A stretch of 64,000 bases of DNA from Streptomyces sp. NBC_00193. Lineage in GTDB: Bacteria; Actinomycetota; Actinomycetes; Streptomycetales; Streptomycetaceae. Of this stretch, positions 27,801 through 37,152 are shown piece by piece; the stretch's first letter is position 1; each line of letters opens with the position of its first letter. The stretch covers positions 2,790,001 through 2,854,000 of the forward strand of contig NZ_JAPEMM010000001.1 of NCBI RefSeq assembly GCF_026342735.1, given 5' to 3'. The position numbers and the translations under genes are program-made. Below the pieces are notes generated by a model, which had not been told where the DNA came from, did no database searches, and saw nothing but the letters and a program-made list of their open reading frames with translations.

Positions 27801-29306
27801 GTGGACCTAGCTTTGGCGCCAGAGACCCTGGCGCGATGGCAGTTCGGTATTACGACCGTCTATCACTTCCTCTTCGTTCCCTTGACGATCTCGCTGGCCG
27901 CGCTCGTCGCGATCTTGCAGACCGCCTGGGTGCGTTCGGAAAAGGAGAAGTACCTCAAGGCCACCAAGTTCTGGGGCAAGCTCTTCCTGATCAACATCGC
28001 GATGGGCGTCGTCACCGGCATCGTCCAGGAGTTCCAGTTCGGCATGAACTGGTCCGACTACTCGCGGTTCGTCGGTGACATCTTCGGAGCCCCGCTGGCC
28101 TTCGAGGCGCTCATCGCCTTCTTCTTCGAGTCCACCTTCATCGGCCTGTGGATCTTCGGCTGGGACAAGCTGCCGAAGAAGATCCACCTGGCCTGCATCT
28201 GGATGGTCTCGATCGGCACCATCCTGTCCGCGTACTTCATCCTCGCGGCCAACTCCTGGATGCAGCACCCCGTCGGCTACCGGATGAACCCCGAGCGCGG
28301 CCGGGCCGAGCTCACGGACTTCTGGCTGGTGCTCACGCAGAACACCGCGCTGACCCAGTTCTTCCACACCATGACGGCGGCCTTCCTGGTCGGCGGCGCG
28401 TTCATGGTCGGCATCGCGGCCTTCCACCTGGCCCGCAAGAAGCACATCCCCGTCATGCGGACCTCGCTGCGACTCGGCCTGGTCGTCATGATCATCGCCG
28501 GTCTGGGGACCGCGATCAGCGGAGACCTGCTCGGCAAGGTGATGTTCAAGCAGCAGCCGATGAAGATGGCCGCCGCCGAGGCGCTCTGGGACGGCGAGGC
28601 GCCGGCGCCCTTCTCCGTCTTCGCCTACGGAGACGTCGAAAAGGGCCACAACACGGTCGCCATAGAGATCCCCGGCCTGCTGTCCTTCCTGGCCAACGAC
28701 GACTTCACCTCGTTCGTCCCGGGCATCAACGACGTCAACAAGGCCGAGCAGGAGAAGTTCGGGCCCGGCGACTACCGGCCCAACATCCCCGTCGCCTACT
28801 GGGGCTTCCGGTGGATGATCGGCTTCGGAATGGCCTCGCTCGGCGTCGGCATCCTGGGGCTCTGGCTGACCCGCAAGAAGTTCATGCTGCCGCCGGGGCT
28901 GCGCACCGGTGAGGAAGAGGTCCCGCACCTGGTCCTCTTCAAGAAGGCGCTGAGCCCCAAGTTCACCAACTGGTACTGGATCATCGCGCTCTGGACCATG
29001 GGCTTCCCGCTGATCGCCAACTCCTGGGGCTGGATCTTCACCGAGATGGGCCGCCAGCCCTGGGTGGTCTACGGGGTCCTGCGCACCAGGGACGCGGTCT
29101 CGCCGAACGTCTCCCAGGGCGAGGTGCTCACCTCGATGATCGGCTTCACGACGCTCTACGCCGTGCTCGCCGTGATCGAGGTCAAGCTCCTCCTGAAGTA
29201 CGTCAAGGCCGGCCCGCCCGAGCTCACCGAGGCCGACCTCAACCCGCCGACCAAGATCGGCGGGGACGACAAGAACCCCGACCGGCCGATGGCCTTCTCG
29301 TACTGA
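27801..29306 (+). CDS. cydA: cytochrome bd oxidase subunit I
   Basis: 501-residue multispanning subunit carrying the haems of the high-affinity quinol oxidase. An early haem-ligand His is in RWQFGITTVYHFLFVPLTI, a second conserved His region is in TQFFHTMTAAFLVGGAFMVG, and the quinol-loop region around KQQPMKMAAAEALW is typical of the short-loop form. It reduces O2 to water with little proton leakage under low oxygen. GTG at 27801 follows GAAGGAG. First gene of cydA-cydB-cydCD; the Rex operator upstream implies redox control. Confidence 0.97.
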   Translation: MDLALAPETLARWQFGITTVYHFLFVPLTISLAALVAILQTAWVRSEKEKYLKATKFWGKLFLINIAMGVVTGIVQEFQFGMNWSDYSRFVGDIFGAPLAFEALIAFFFESTFIGLWIFGWDKLPKKIHLACIWMVSIGTILSAYFILAANSWMQHPVGYRMNPERGRAELTDFWLVLTQNTALTQFFHTMTAAFLVGGAFMVGIAAFHLARKKHIPVMRTSLRLGLVVMIIAGLGTAISGDLLGKVMFKQQPMKMAAAEALWDGEAPAPFSVFAYGDVEKGHNTVAIEIPGLLSFLANDDFTSFVPGINDVNKAEQEKFGPGDYRPNIPVAYWGFRWMIGFGMASLGVGILGLWLTRKKFMLPPGLRTGEEEVPHLVLFKKALSPKFTNWYWIIALWTMGFPLIANSWGWIFTEMGRQPWVVYGVLRTRDAVSPNVSQGEVLTSMIGFTTLYAVLAVIEVKLLLKYVKAGPPELTEADLNPPTKIGGDDKNPDRPMAFSY

Positions 29307-29324
29307 GGCTGAGGAGACCACACC

Positions 29325-30326
29325 ATGCAACTCCACGACGTCTGGTTCGTGCTCATCGCCGTTCTGTGGATCGGCTACTTCTTCCTGGAGGGCTTCGACT
29401 TCGGAGTCGGCGTCCTGACCAAGCTGCTGGCCCGCAACCGCACGGAGAAGCGGGTCCTGATCAACACGATCGGGCCCGTGTGGGACGGCAACGAGGTCTG
29501 GCTGCTCACGGCCGGCGGCGCGACCTTCGCCGCCTTCCCCGAGTGGTACGCCACCCTCTTCTCCGGCTTCTACCTGCCGCTCCTGCTCATCCTGATCTGC
29601 CTGATCATCCGCGGGGTCGCCTTCGAGTACCGGCACAAGCGGCCCGAGGACAGGTGGCAGACCAACTGGGAACACGCGATCTTCTGGACCTCGCTGATCC
29701 CCGCGTTCCTGTGGGGCGTGGCCTTCGCCAACATCGTGCGCGGAGTGAAGATCGACCAGGACATGGAGTACGTCGGCAACTTCTTCGACCTGCTCAACGT
29801 CTACTCGATCCTCGGCGGCCTGGTCACCCTGACCCTGTTCACCTTCCACGGCGCGGTGTTCACCTCGCTCAAGACGGTCGGCGACATCCGGGACCGCTCG
29901 CGCAAGCTGGCCATGCAGCTCGGGGTGGTGACCGCCGTCCTGGCGCTCGCCTTCCTGATCTGGACCCAGGTCTCGCGCGGTGACGGCTGGAGCCTCATCG
30001 CCATGCTCGTGGCGGTACTGGCCCTGGTCGGGGCCCTCGGCTTCACCTTCAGGGGCCGGGAGGGCTGGGCGTTCGCCCTGTCCGGGGTCACCATCGCGGC
30101 CGCTGTCGCGATGCTCTTCCTGACGCTCTTCCCGAACGTCATGCCGTCCTCGCTGAACGACGCCTGGAACCTCACGGTCACCAACGCCTCGTCCAGCGCG
30201 TACACCCTGAAGATCATGACCTGGTGCGCGGCGGTGGCGACCCCGGTCGTCCTGCTCTACCAGGCGTGGACGTACTGGGTGTTCCGCAAGCGCATCGGCA
30301 CGCAGCACATCGTCGACGTGCACTGA
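29325..30326 (+). CDS. cydB: cytochrome bd oxidase subunit II
   Basis: 333-residue polytopic partner of CydA. The family signature GYFFLEGFDFGVGVL is near the N-terminus, followed by TIGPVWDGNEVWLLTAGGA, IRGVAFEYRHKRPEDRWQTN, and about eight hydrophobic helices. It starts 18 bp after the cydA stop with GAGGAGACC before the ATG and is therefore co-transcribed. It ends 49 bp before the cydCD gene, where a parS site lies. Confidence 0.97.
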   Translation: MQLHDVWFVLIAVLWIGYFFLEGFDFGVGVLTKLLARNRTEKRVLINTIGPVWDGNEVWLLTAGGATFAAFPEWYATLFSGFYLPLLLILICLIIRGVAFEYRHKRPEDRWQTNWEHAIFWTSLIPAFLWGVAFANIVRGVKIDQDMEYVGNFFDLLNVYSILGGLVTLTLFTFHGAVFTSLKTVGDIRDRSRKLAMQLGVVTAVLALAFLIWTQVSRGDGWSLIAMLVAVLALVGALGFTFRGREGWAFALSGVTIAAAVAMLFLTLFPNVMPSSLNDAWNLTVTNASSSAYTLKIMTWCAAVATPVVLLYQAWTYWVFRKRIGTQHIVDVH

Positions 30327-30375
30327 GCCGCTCCGCCGACTCGTCCGCTCCGCCCCGCCCGATCCTGCCTGGGGG

Positions 30376-33300
30376 ATGTTTCACGTGAAACCGATCGACC
30401 CGCGCCTGCTTCGGTACGCCCGGTCCACCCGCCTCTTCCTGGGGGCGGTGGTGGCCCTCGGGCTCGCCGGGGCGGGGCTGGTCGTCGGCCAGGCGATGCT
30501 GATCGCCGAGATCGTGGTCGGCGCCTTCGAGGACGGGCTGGACGGCGCAGCCCTGCGGACGCCCCTGCTGTTGCTCGCGGCGGTGGCGCTCGGCCGCGGC
30601 CTGGTCGCCTGGCTGACCGAGCTGGCGGCACACCGGGCGAGCGCAGCGGTCAAGTCCGAACTGCGGGGCCGACTGCTGGAACGTGCGGCGGACCTCGGGC
30701 CCGGCTGGCTGAGCGGACAGCGCACGGGCTCCCTGGTGGCCCTGGCCACCCGGGGAGTGGACGCGCTCGACGACTACTTCTCGCGGTACCTGCCCCAGCT
30801 GGGGCTCGCGATCGTCGTCCCCGTGGCGGTGCTCGCGCGGATCGTCACCGAGGACTGGGTGTCGGCGGCGATCATCGTGGTCACGCTCCCGCTGATCCCC
30901 CTGTTCATGATCCTGATCGGCATGGCCACCCAGTCCCGGATGGACCGCCAGTGGCGGCTGCTGTCCCGGCTCTCGGGCCACTTCCTGGACGTGGTGGCCG
31001 GCCTGCCGACGCTCAAGGTCTTCGGCCGTGCGAAGGCGCAGGCCGAGTCCATCCGCAAGATCACCGATGACTACCGGCAGGCGACGCTGCGCACGCTGCG
31101 CATCGCGTTCCTGTCCTCGTTCGCACTCGAACTGCTGGCGACCCTGTCGGTGGCGCTCGTCGCCGTGACCATCGGCATGCGGCTCGTCCACGGGGAGCTG
31201 GACCTCTACACCGGGCTGGTCATCCTGGTCCTGGCGCCCGAGGCCTATCTGCCCCTGCGTCAGGTCGGGGCGCAGTACCACGCGGCGGCGGAAGGACTGG
31301 CCGCCGCGGAAGAGATCTTCGAGGTGCTGGAGACCCCGGTCGCCGCCTCGCCGGGTACGGCCTCCGTCCCGGTCCCGGACCTGCGGATCGAGCTCGACGG
31401 GGTGGCCGTCCGGTACGAGGGCCGGGGCGAGGACTCCCCCGGACCCGTCTCGCTGACGGTGGAACCGGGCGAATGCGTGGCCCTCACCGGCCCGAGCGGC
31501 GCCGGCAAGTCCACGCTGCTGCAGGTGCTGCTGGGCTTCGTGACGCCGAGTGCGGGCCGGGTCCTGGTCGGGGGCGCGGACCTGGCCGGGCTCGCGCCCG
31601 AACAGTGGCGGGAGCAGATCGCGTGGGTCCCGCAGCGCCCGCACCTGTTCGCGGGGACGATCGCGGAGAACGTACGGCTGGCGCGGCCCGGCGCCGCCGA
31701 TGCCGAGGTGACCGCCGCCCTGGTGGACGCCGGGGCCTGGGAGTTCGTACGGGCCCTGCCGCGGGGGGCGGACACCCTCCTCGGCGAGGGCGGGGTCGGT
31801 CTGTCCGCCGGGCAGCGCCAGCGCCTCGCGCTGGCCCGGGCGTTCCTGGCGGACCGGCCGGTGCTCCTGCTCGACGAGCCGACGGCGGCCCTGGACGGCG
31901 AGACCGAGGCGGCCGTGGTGGAGGCCGTACGCCGCCTCGCGGTCGGCCGGACCGTCCTGCTGGTGGTCCACCGGCCGGCGCTGCTGGCGCTGGCCGACCG
32001 GGTCGTGCGGGTGGGGGCCGGCCCCGCCGGCTCCTCCCCCGCCGTGCCGCTTCCCGCCGTGCCGCTTCCCGCCTCTCCGCTTCCCGCCGTTCGGGCGGGG
32101 CAGCCCGCGCCGGGACCGGCGCCGCGCGATCCCGGCGAGTGGATCCTCGGGGACGCTCCGGAACGCGCCGCGTCCACCGGCGGCAGCGATGCCGGCGGGG
32201 GCGATCCGCTGCGGCGGGTACGGGGCGTGGCCAGGGCCTGGCAAGGACGGTTCCGGCTCGGGCTGTTCCTCGGGGCACTGGCCGTCGGGTGCAGCGTCGG
32301 GCTGATGGCCGTCTCCGGGTGGCTCATCTCGCGCGCCTCCGAACAGCCGCCCGTGCTGTACCTGATGGTGGCCGTCACCGCGACGCGGGCCTTCGGCATG
32401 GGACGGGCCGTCTTCCGCTACGCGGAGCGGCTCGTGTCCCACGACGCGGTCCTGCGGATGCTCGCCGACCTGCGCGTCTCGGTGTTCCAGCGGCTGGAGC
32501 GCATCGCGCCCGCCGGACTGCGCACCCAGCGGCGCGGGGACCTGCTGACCCGGCTGGTGGCCGACGCCGACGCCCTGCAGGACTACTGGCTGCGCTGGCT
32601 GCTGCCCGTCGGCACCGCGCTGCTCGTGGCCACCGGCTCGGTGGCGTTCACCGCCTGGCTGCTGCCCGAGGCCGGGGCGGTGCTCGCCGTCGGGCTGCTG
32701 GCCGCCGGGGTCGGCGTACCGCTCGTCAGCGCGGTCTGCGCGCGCCGGACGGAGCGCCGGCTGGCGCCCGCCCGGGGAGAACTCGCCACCCGTGTGGCGG
32801 ATCTGCTCACCGGAACCGCGGAGCTCACGGTCGCCGGAGCACTCGGCGGACGCAAGGCCGCCGCGAAGGAGAGCGACCGCACCCTGACCGGGATCGCGGC
32901 CCGCGCGGCCGCCGTCACCGGGCTCGGGAGCGGGCTGTCCGCCTTCCTGACCGGACTGACGGTGGTGTGCGCGGCCGCCGTCGGGGCCAACGCCGTCGCC
33001 GGGGGCCGGCTGTCCGGGGTGGCCATGGCCGTGGTCGTCCTGACGCCGCTGGCCGCCTTCGAGGCCGTCGGCGGGCTTCCGCAGGCCGTCCAGTACCGCC
33101 AGCGGGTCCGGCGCAGCGCCGAGCGGGTCTACGAAGTCATCGACACGCCCGCCCCGGTCACCGAGCCGGAGCGGCCCGAAGCCCTGCCCGCCTCGCCCTT
33201 CCCGCTCCGGTTGAAGGGGCTAGCCGCCCGGCACCCCGGGCAGGAGAACGACGCACTGAGCGGGCTCGACCTGACCCTCGAAGCGGGCCGCCGGATCGCG

Positions 33301-33981
33301 GTCGTCGGGCCCTCGGGAGCCGGCAAGACCACGCTGGCACAGGTCCTGCTGCGCTTCCTGGACCAGCACGAAGGCTCGTACACCCTGGGCGGGACCGACG
33401 CGCGCGCCCTCGACGGGGACGACGTGCGCCGGGTCGTGGGCCTGTGCGCCCAGGACGCCCACATCTTCGACAGCTCCGTACGGGAGAACCTGCGGCTGGC
33501 CGCCCCGGAGGCGAGCGAGGCGCGGCTGCGGGAGGCCCTCGCCGCGGCACGGCTGCTGGAGTGGGCCGAGGGGCTCCCGGACGGGCTGGACACCCTGGTC
33601 GGTGAGCACGGCGAGCGGATCTCCGGTGGTCAGCGCCAGCGCCTCGCCCTGGCGCGGGCGTTGCTCGCGGACTTCCCCGTCCTCGTGCTGGACGAGCCCG
33701 CCGAGCACCTGGACCTGGCCACCGCCGACGCACTGACCGCTGACCTGCTGGCCGCGACCGAGGGCCGTACCACCGTGCTGATCACGCACAGGCTGGCCGG
33801 TCTGGAAGAGGTCGACGAGGTCCTCGTCCTGGACGGCGGCGCGGTCGTCCAGCGCGGTGCGTACGCGGAGCTGGCGGCCACGCCCGGTCCGCTGCGCGGG
33901 CTGCTGGAGCGGGAGCGGGAAGCGGACGGGACGGGCGTCACCGCACAGGCTCGACTTTCCTCGCTAAAGGGGACTAACTAG
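30376..33981 (+). CDS. cydCD: fused CydD-CydC ABC transporter for cytochrome bd assembly
   Basis: 1201-residue fusion of two half ABC exporters, needed for cytochrome bd maturation (thiol/haem export in E. coli). First half: six helices, Walker A GPSGAGKSTLLQVL, signature LSAGQRQRLALARA, Walker B LLLDEPTAALDG. Second half: helices from GLFLGALAVGCSVGL, Walker A GPSGAGKTTLAQVL, signature ISGGQRQRLALARAL, Walker B VLVLDEPAEHLD. A linker contains three 15-bp tandem repeats (32041-32085) encoding AVPLP-type units. Codons 1-6 of the chosen start (ATG 30376, MFHVKP) lie inside a parS-like site; GTG at 30385 is an alternative. It continues the cyd operon. Confidence 0.95.
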   Translation: MFHVKPIDPRLLRYARSTRLFLGAVVALGLAGAGLVVGQAMLIAEIVVGAFEDGLDGAALRTPLLLLAAVALGRGLVAWLTELAAHRASAAVKSELRGRLLERAADLGPGWLSGQRTGSLVALATRGVDALDDYFSRYLPQLGLAIVVPVAVLARIVTEDWVSAAIIVVTLPLIPLFMILIGMATQSRMDRQWRLLSRLSGHFLDVVAGLPTLKVFGRAKAQAESIRKITDDYRQATLRTLRIAFLSSFALELLATLSVALVAVTIGMRLVHGELDLYTGLVILVLAPEAYLPLRQVGAQYHAAAEGLAAAEEIFEVLETPVAASPGTASVPVPDLRIELDGVAVRYEGRGEDSPGPVSLTVEPGECVALTGPSGAGKSTLLQVLLGFVTPSAGRVLVGGADLAGLAPEQWREQIAWVPQRPHLFAGTIAENVRLARPGAADAEVTAALVDAGAWEFVRALPRGADTLLGEGGVGLSAGQRQRLALARAFLADRPVLLLDEPTAALDGETEAAVVEAVRRLAVGRTVLLVVHRPALLALADRVVRVGAGPAGSSPAVPLPAVPLPASPLPAVRAGQPAPGPAPRDPGEWILGDAPERAASTGGSDAGGGDPLRRVRGVARAWQGRFRLGLFLGALAVGCSVGLMAVSGWLISRASEQPPVLYLMVAVTATRAFGMGRAVFRYAERLVSHDAVLRMLADLRVSVFQRLERIAPAGLRTQRRGDLLTRLVADADALQDYWLRWLLPVGTALLVATGSVAFTAWLLPEAGAVLAVGLLAAGVGVPLVSAVCARRTERRLAPARGELATRVADLLTGTAELTVAGALGGRKAAAKESDRTLTGIAARAAAVTGLGSGLSAFLTGLTVVCAAAVGANAVAGGRLSGVAMAVVVLTPLAAFEAVGGLPQAVQYRQRVRRSAERVYEVIDTPAPVTEPERPEALPASPFPLRLKGLAARHPGQENDALSGLDLTLEAGRRIAVVGPSGAGKTTLAQVLLRFLDQHEGSYTLGGTDARALDGDDVRRVVGLCAQDAHIFDSSVRENLRLAAPEASEARLREALAAARLLEWAEGLPDGLDTLVGEHGERISGGQRQRLALARALLADFPVLVLDEPAEHLDLATADALTADLLAATEGRTTVLITHRLAGLEEVDEVLVLDGGAVVQRGAYAELAATPGPLRGLLEREREADGTGVTAQARLSSLKGTN
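30377..30392. other. parS: parS-like site 5 at the cydCD start (one mismatch)
   Basis: TGTTTCACGTGAAACC matches parS at 15 of 16 positions, with the last base changed. It covers the start codon and first codons of cydCD, so it also encodes MFHVKP if the ATG is used. Confidence 0.8.
32041..32085 (+). repeat. three 15-bp tandem repeats in the cydCD linker
   Basis: Units 32041-32055 and 32056-32070 are identical (GCCGTGCCGCTTCCC); 32071-32085 differs at three bases. They encode a Pro-rich linker between the two half-transporters. Confidence 0.8.
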
Positions 33982-33991
33982 GCTCAAGGGC

Positions 33992-35740
33992 ATGTCAGCG
34001 CAGGAGTCCCAGGAATCGCCCGAGTACCCGCCGGAGTCCCCACCGGAATCGCCCGACCCGATGGAGGCCGCGACGGCCGCCACCCGGAGTCTCCAGGGGC
34101 TCTCCACCGAGCTCACGGCCCGGGTGCCGCAGTTGCTGGAAGCCATGCGGTCGGTCGGTACCGGCCTCGAACTGCACTCCACGCTGGACCGGATCTGCGA
34201 GACGGCCGCCGAACTCGCTGACGCCCGCTACGCGGCCATCGGCGTGGTCGACACCGAGGGCCCGGGGCTCTCGGACTTCGTCACCTTCGGGATCAGCGAC
34301 GCGCCGGCGAGGAAGATCGGGCACCGCCCGGACGGGAAGCGCGGGCTGCTCGGCGCCTTGATCTCGAACCCCGAACCGGTCCGCCTCGACGATCTGACCA
34401 AGGACCCGCGCTCGGAGGGCTTCCCCGCCCATCACCCGCCGATGAAGACCTTCCTGGGCGTTCCGATCCGGGTCCAGGGAGAGATCTTCGGGAACCTCTA
34501 CCTGGCGGAGAAGAACGGCGGCGGCGCGTTCAACGACTACGACGTCCACATGGTCCGGGTGCTGGCCACCGAGGCGGGCATCGCCATCGGCAACGCCCGG
34601 CTCTACGAGGCCGCCACCCAGCGCGAGCGCTGGATCGACGGCTCGGTGGCCGTCACCACGGCCCTGCTGTCGGGCGGGGACGCGGACGACGCGCTCGCGG
34701 TCGTGGCCGAACAGGCCCGCCGGCTCGCCGATTCGGCCGCCGGGATCGTGATGCTCCCGGCCGAAGAGGGCGGGATGGAGATCGTCGCCGTCTCCGCGGA
34801 GAACCCGGCGACCTCGCTCGGCGTCGTCATCCCGGCCGAGAGCCCGGTGGTGGCCAGGCTGTTGGAGGGCGAGCCGGTCTTCGTGGACGACGCCGCCTCG
34901 GATCCGCGCATGATCAGCCGCCTGACCAGCCAGTACGGGGCCTGCATGATGCTTCCGCTGCAGAGCGGGGGCCGGGTGCTGGGGGCCCTCGTCACGCCGC
35001 GGGCCCGCGGAAAGCGGCCGTTCACCGAGGCGGAGCGGACCCTGGCCACGCAGTTCGCCTCGCAGGCGGCCCTGGCGCTGATGATGGCGGAGGCACAGCG
35101 GGACCGGGAGCGCCTCGCGGTGTTCGAGGACCGCGACCGGATCGCCCGAGACCTGCACGACCTGGTCATCCAGCGGCTCTTCGCCACCGGGATGATGCTG
35201 GAGGGCGCTCAGCGCCGCTCCATCGTCCCGGAGGTCCGCGACGGCGTCGGCAAGGCCGTGGACGAGCTCGACGTGACGATCCAGGAGATCCGCACCGCGA
35301 TCTTCGCGCTCCAGCAGGGACCGGCGGAGGCCCCCTCGGGGCTGCGCACCCGGGTGCTGCGGGAGATCAACATGGCTGCCGTGCCGCTGGGATTCAAGCC
35401 CGCGCACCGGTTCCTCGGACCGATCGACGCGGTCGTCGGCGAGCTCGTCGGCAAGAACCTGATCGCCGCCCTGCGCGAGGCGCTGTCGAACGCGTTCCGG
35501 CACGCGGATGCGTCCCGGATCGAGGTGGTGCTCGACTCCACCATCAGCCTGCCCGACGGGCGGCCCGGGGTCCGGCTGGAGGTCGCCGACGACGGGGTGG
35601 GCATCCCGGAGGGCGGACGGCGCAGCGGGCTGCGGAACCTGCGCCGGCGGGCCGAATCGCTCGGCGGCTCCAGCTCGTACGGCCCCGGCCTCGGTGAGGA
35701 GGGCGGCGGGACCACCCTGGTGTGGGAGGCCCCGCTGTAG
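33992..35740 (+). CDS. GAF-GAF histidine kinase, DevS/DosT-like
   Basis: 582 residues: a disordered Pro/Glu/Ser N-terminus, GAF-A (about 60-205), GAF-B (about 228-370), HisKA_3 (RIARDLHDLVIQRLF, phospho-acceptor H389) and an HATPase domain (LREALSNAFRHADASRIEVV, VADDGVGIPEGG, GLRNLRRRAESLGG). GAF-A contains EGFPAHHPPMKTFLGVP with H147/H148. As I recall, this matches the haem-ligating His149 region of mycobacterial DevS, an O2/NO/redox sensor. It starts 10 bp after cydCD, so is probably read with the cyd operon. No response regulator gene is adjacent. Haem binding is inferred from the motif. Confidence 0.88.
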   Translation: MSAQESQESPEYPPESPPESPDPMEAATAATRSLQGLSTELTARVPQLLEAMRSVGTGLELHSTLDRICETAAELADARYAAIGVVDTEGPGLSDFVTFGISDAPARKIGHRPDGKRGLLGALISNPEPVRLDDLTKDPRSEGFPAHHPPMKTFLGVPIRVQGEIFGNLYLAEKNGGGAFNDYDVHMVRVLATEAGIAIGNARLYEAATQRERWIDGSVAVTTALLSGGDADDALAVVAEQARRLADSAAGIVMLPAEEGGMEIVAVSAENPATSLGVVIPAESPVVARLLEGEPVFVDDAASDPRMISRLTSQYGACMMLPLQSGGRVLGALVTPRARGKRPFTEAERTLATQFASQAALALMMAEAQRDRERLAVFEDRDRIARDLHDLVIQRLFATGMMLEGAQRRSIVPEVRDGVGKAVDELDVTIQEIRTAIFALQQGPAEAPSGLRTRVLREINMAAVPLGFKPAHRFLGPIDAVVGELVGKNLIAALREALSNAFRHADASRIEVVLDSTISLPDGRPGVRLEVADDGVGIPEGGRRSGLRNLRRRAESLGGSSSYGPGLGEEGGGTTLVWEAPL

Positions 35741-35777
35741 CCGAGCCCCGGCCGTGTCCTGTGGCCGCGCCCCTCGG

Positions 35778-36713
35778 CTATGCCTCGGTGCGGGCGGTCC
35801 GTTCGGCCAGGATGCGCTCGATGACCAGGGCGACGCCGTCCTCGTTGTTGGCGACCGTACGGCCCGACGCGGCCGCGATCACATCCGGATGGGCATTGCC
35901 CATCGCGTACGAGGTACCGGCCCAGCCGAGCATCTCCACGTCGTTCGGCATGTCGCCGAAGGCGACCACCTCGGCCGGCGAGATGCCGCGCTCCTCACAG
36001 CACAGCGCCAGGGTGCTCGCCTTGGAGACCCCCGGGCCGCTGATCTCCAGCAGGGAGGTCGGGCTGGAGCGGGTGATCGAGGCGTACGCACCGGCCACGG
36101 AGCGGGCCAGGGCCAGGAACTCGTCCGGAGCCAGCTCGGAGTGGTGCGCGAGCACCTTGAGCACGGGCGCCGAATCATCGTCCGTGGCCTCGTGGAGCAG
36201 GGTCTCCGCGGTGGCGACGTTGGCACCCGGGTCCTGGAAGAACGGCGGGTACTGCGGTTCGTAGTTGATGCCGGTGGTCAGCTCGACGGCGAAGGAAGTG
36301 CCGGTGGCGGCGGCCCGCAGGGCCTCCACCACCTTGAGCGCCGTGATCCGGGGCAGCGGCCTGACCTGGACGAACTCCCGGCCCGAGGGCTGCCGGCCGG
36401 TGGTCTGCCCGTCGGTGGCGTGCCGGTCGATGGCATGCAGGTCGACGACGGCGGCGCCGTTCGCGCAGATGGCCAGGCCGTGGCCCTGTACGTGGTCGCT
36501 GACCACTCCCATCCAGCGGGCCGGGCGCCCGGTCACGAAGAACACCGCGATGCCGGCCTCCTCGGCGGCGGCGAGTGCGGCGACGGTGCGTTCCGAGACG
36601 GATTTGTCGTCACGCAGCAGGGTGCCGTCGAGGTCGGTGGCGATGAGCCGGGTCGCGGGGGTGGGCCCGTCCGGGCACTGGGGAGCCGAGGTCACGGCTC
36701 CATCTTCGCCCAT
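35778..36713 (-). CDS. HAD hydrolase, Cof/YbdK-like sugar-phosphatase type
   Basis: 311 residues. Motif I is [20 protein letters not shown], motif II lies near VFFVTGRPARWMG, and motif IV is [20 protein letters not shown] with NAHPDVIAAA following. The large C2 cap domain marks the Cof subfamily, which dephosphorylates diverse sugar phosphates and cofactors. ATG at 36713 is used, though GTG at 36695 (VTSAPQCPDG) is in frame; neither has a strong ribosome site. Its 5' end is 16 bp from a parS site. A paralog of the same subfamily lies at 54062. Confidence 0.88.
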   Translation of the reverse strand: MGEDGAVTSAPQCPDGPTPATRLIATDLDGTLLRDDKSVSERTVAALAAAEEAGIAVFFVTGRPARWMGVVSDHVQGHGLAICANGAAVVDLHAIDRHATDGQTTGRQPSGREFVQVRPLPRITALKVVEALRAAATGTSFAVELTTGINYEPQYPPFFQDPGANVATAETLLHEATDDDSAPVLKVLAHHSELAPDEFLALARSVAGAYASITRSSPTSLLEISGPGVSKASTLALCCEERGISPAEVVAFGDMPNDVEMLGWAGTSYAMGNAHPDVIAAASGRTVANNEDGVALVIERILAERTARTEA

Positions 36714-36728
36714 GCCGGCGGCGGGCGA

Positions 36729-36744
36729 TGTTTCACGTGAAACA
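36729..36744. other. parS: parS site 6
   Basis: Perfect TGTTTCACGTGAAACA in the gap before the HAD gene (minus) and the small zinc-ribbon gene (plus); it extends to the palindrome CGATG...CATCG. Confidence 0.95.
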
Positions 36745-36850
36745 TCGCCACATGGTTGTCAGTGGGTGGTGGAAGGATCTTCTCGCCGGCTCCACTGCCG
36801 TTCGGGCCGCCGGCACGGTGCCGGTTCCGACGACGTCACACGGGGGCGAC

Positions 36851-37117
36851 GTGCTCATCCCTTCAACCCGCACACCGGACTGCGCCGCCTGCGGCGGCCC
36901 GCACGCCACCCGGGTCGTGAGCCTGGCGATGGTCCTGTGCACGGCGTGCGCACGAGCGAGCACCCACGACCCGGAGCGGGAACCGGTGCTGGTGGGCCAG
37001 GTCCTGGCCGACGCGGCCGACACCCTGGCCCACACCGCCCGCACCACGACTCCGGCCCACCCCTACTCCGCCGTCCTGCTCGCCCTGTGGCGAGCCAGGG
37101 CCCAGCGCGGCACCTGA
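36851..37117 (+). CDS. small putative zinc-ribbon protein, hypothetical
   Basis: 88 residues from GTG at 36851, which has GGGGG 4-5 bases upstream. It contains two CxxC pairs, DCAACGGPH and LCTACARAS, spaced as in a short zinc ribbon, followed by a helical tail ending YSAVLLALWRARAQRGT. The frame is open back to an ATG inside parS site 6 (36728) and another ATG at 36752, but that stretch looks non-coding, so the shorter version is preferred. No family assigned. Strand and GC3 pattern support coding. Confidence 0.5.
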   Translation: MLIPSTRTPDCAACGGPHATRVVSLAMVLCTACARASTHDPEREPVLVGQVLADAADTLAHTARTTTPAHPYSAVLLALWRARAQRGT

Positions 37118-37152
37118 CGGTGCGCCCGGGGCGGCGGTCGTAGGCTCTGGTC

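Noticed and set aside
27807..30323. 838-codon open frame antisense to cydA-cydB
   Set aside because: Composition (Asp/Glu/Arg/His/Val-rich, no domain) is the usual mirror of codon bias; cydA and cydB are certain.
36728..36850. Start of the zinc-ribbon gene inside parS (MFHVKH...)
   Set aside because: Every parS with a preceding A gives MFHVKH in one frame, so the ATG is a by-product of the site; similarity and the ribosome site favour 36851.
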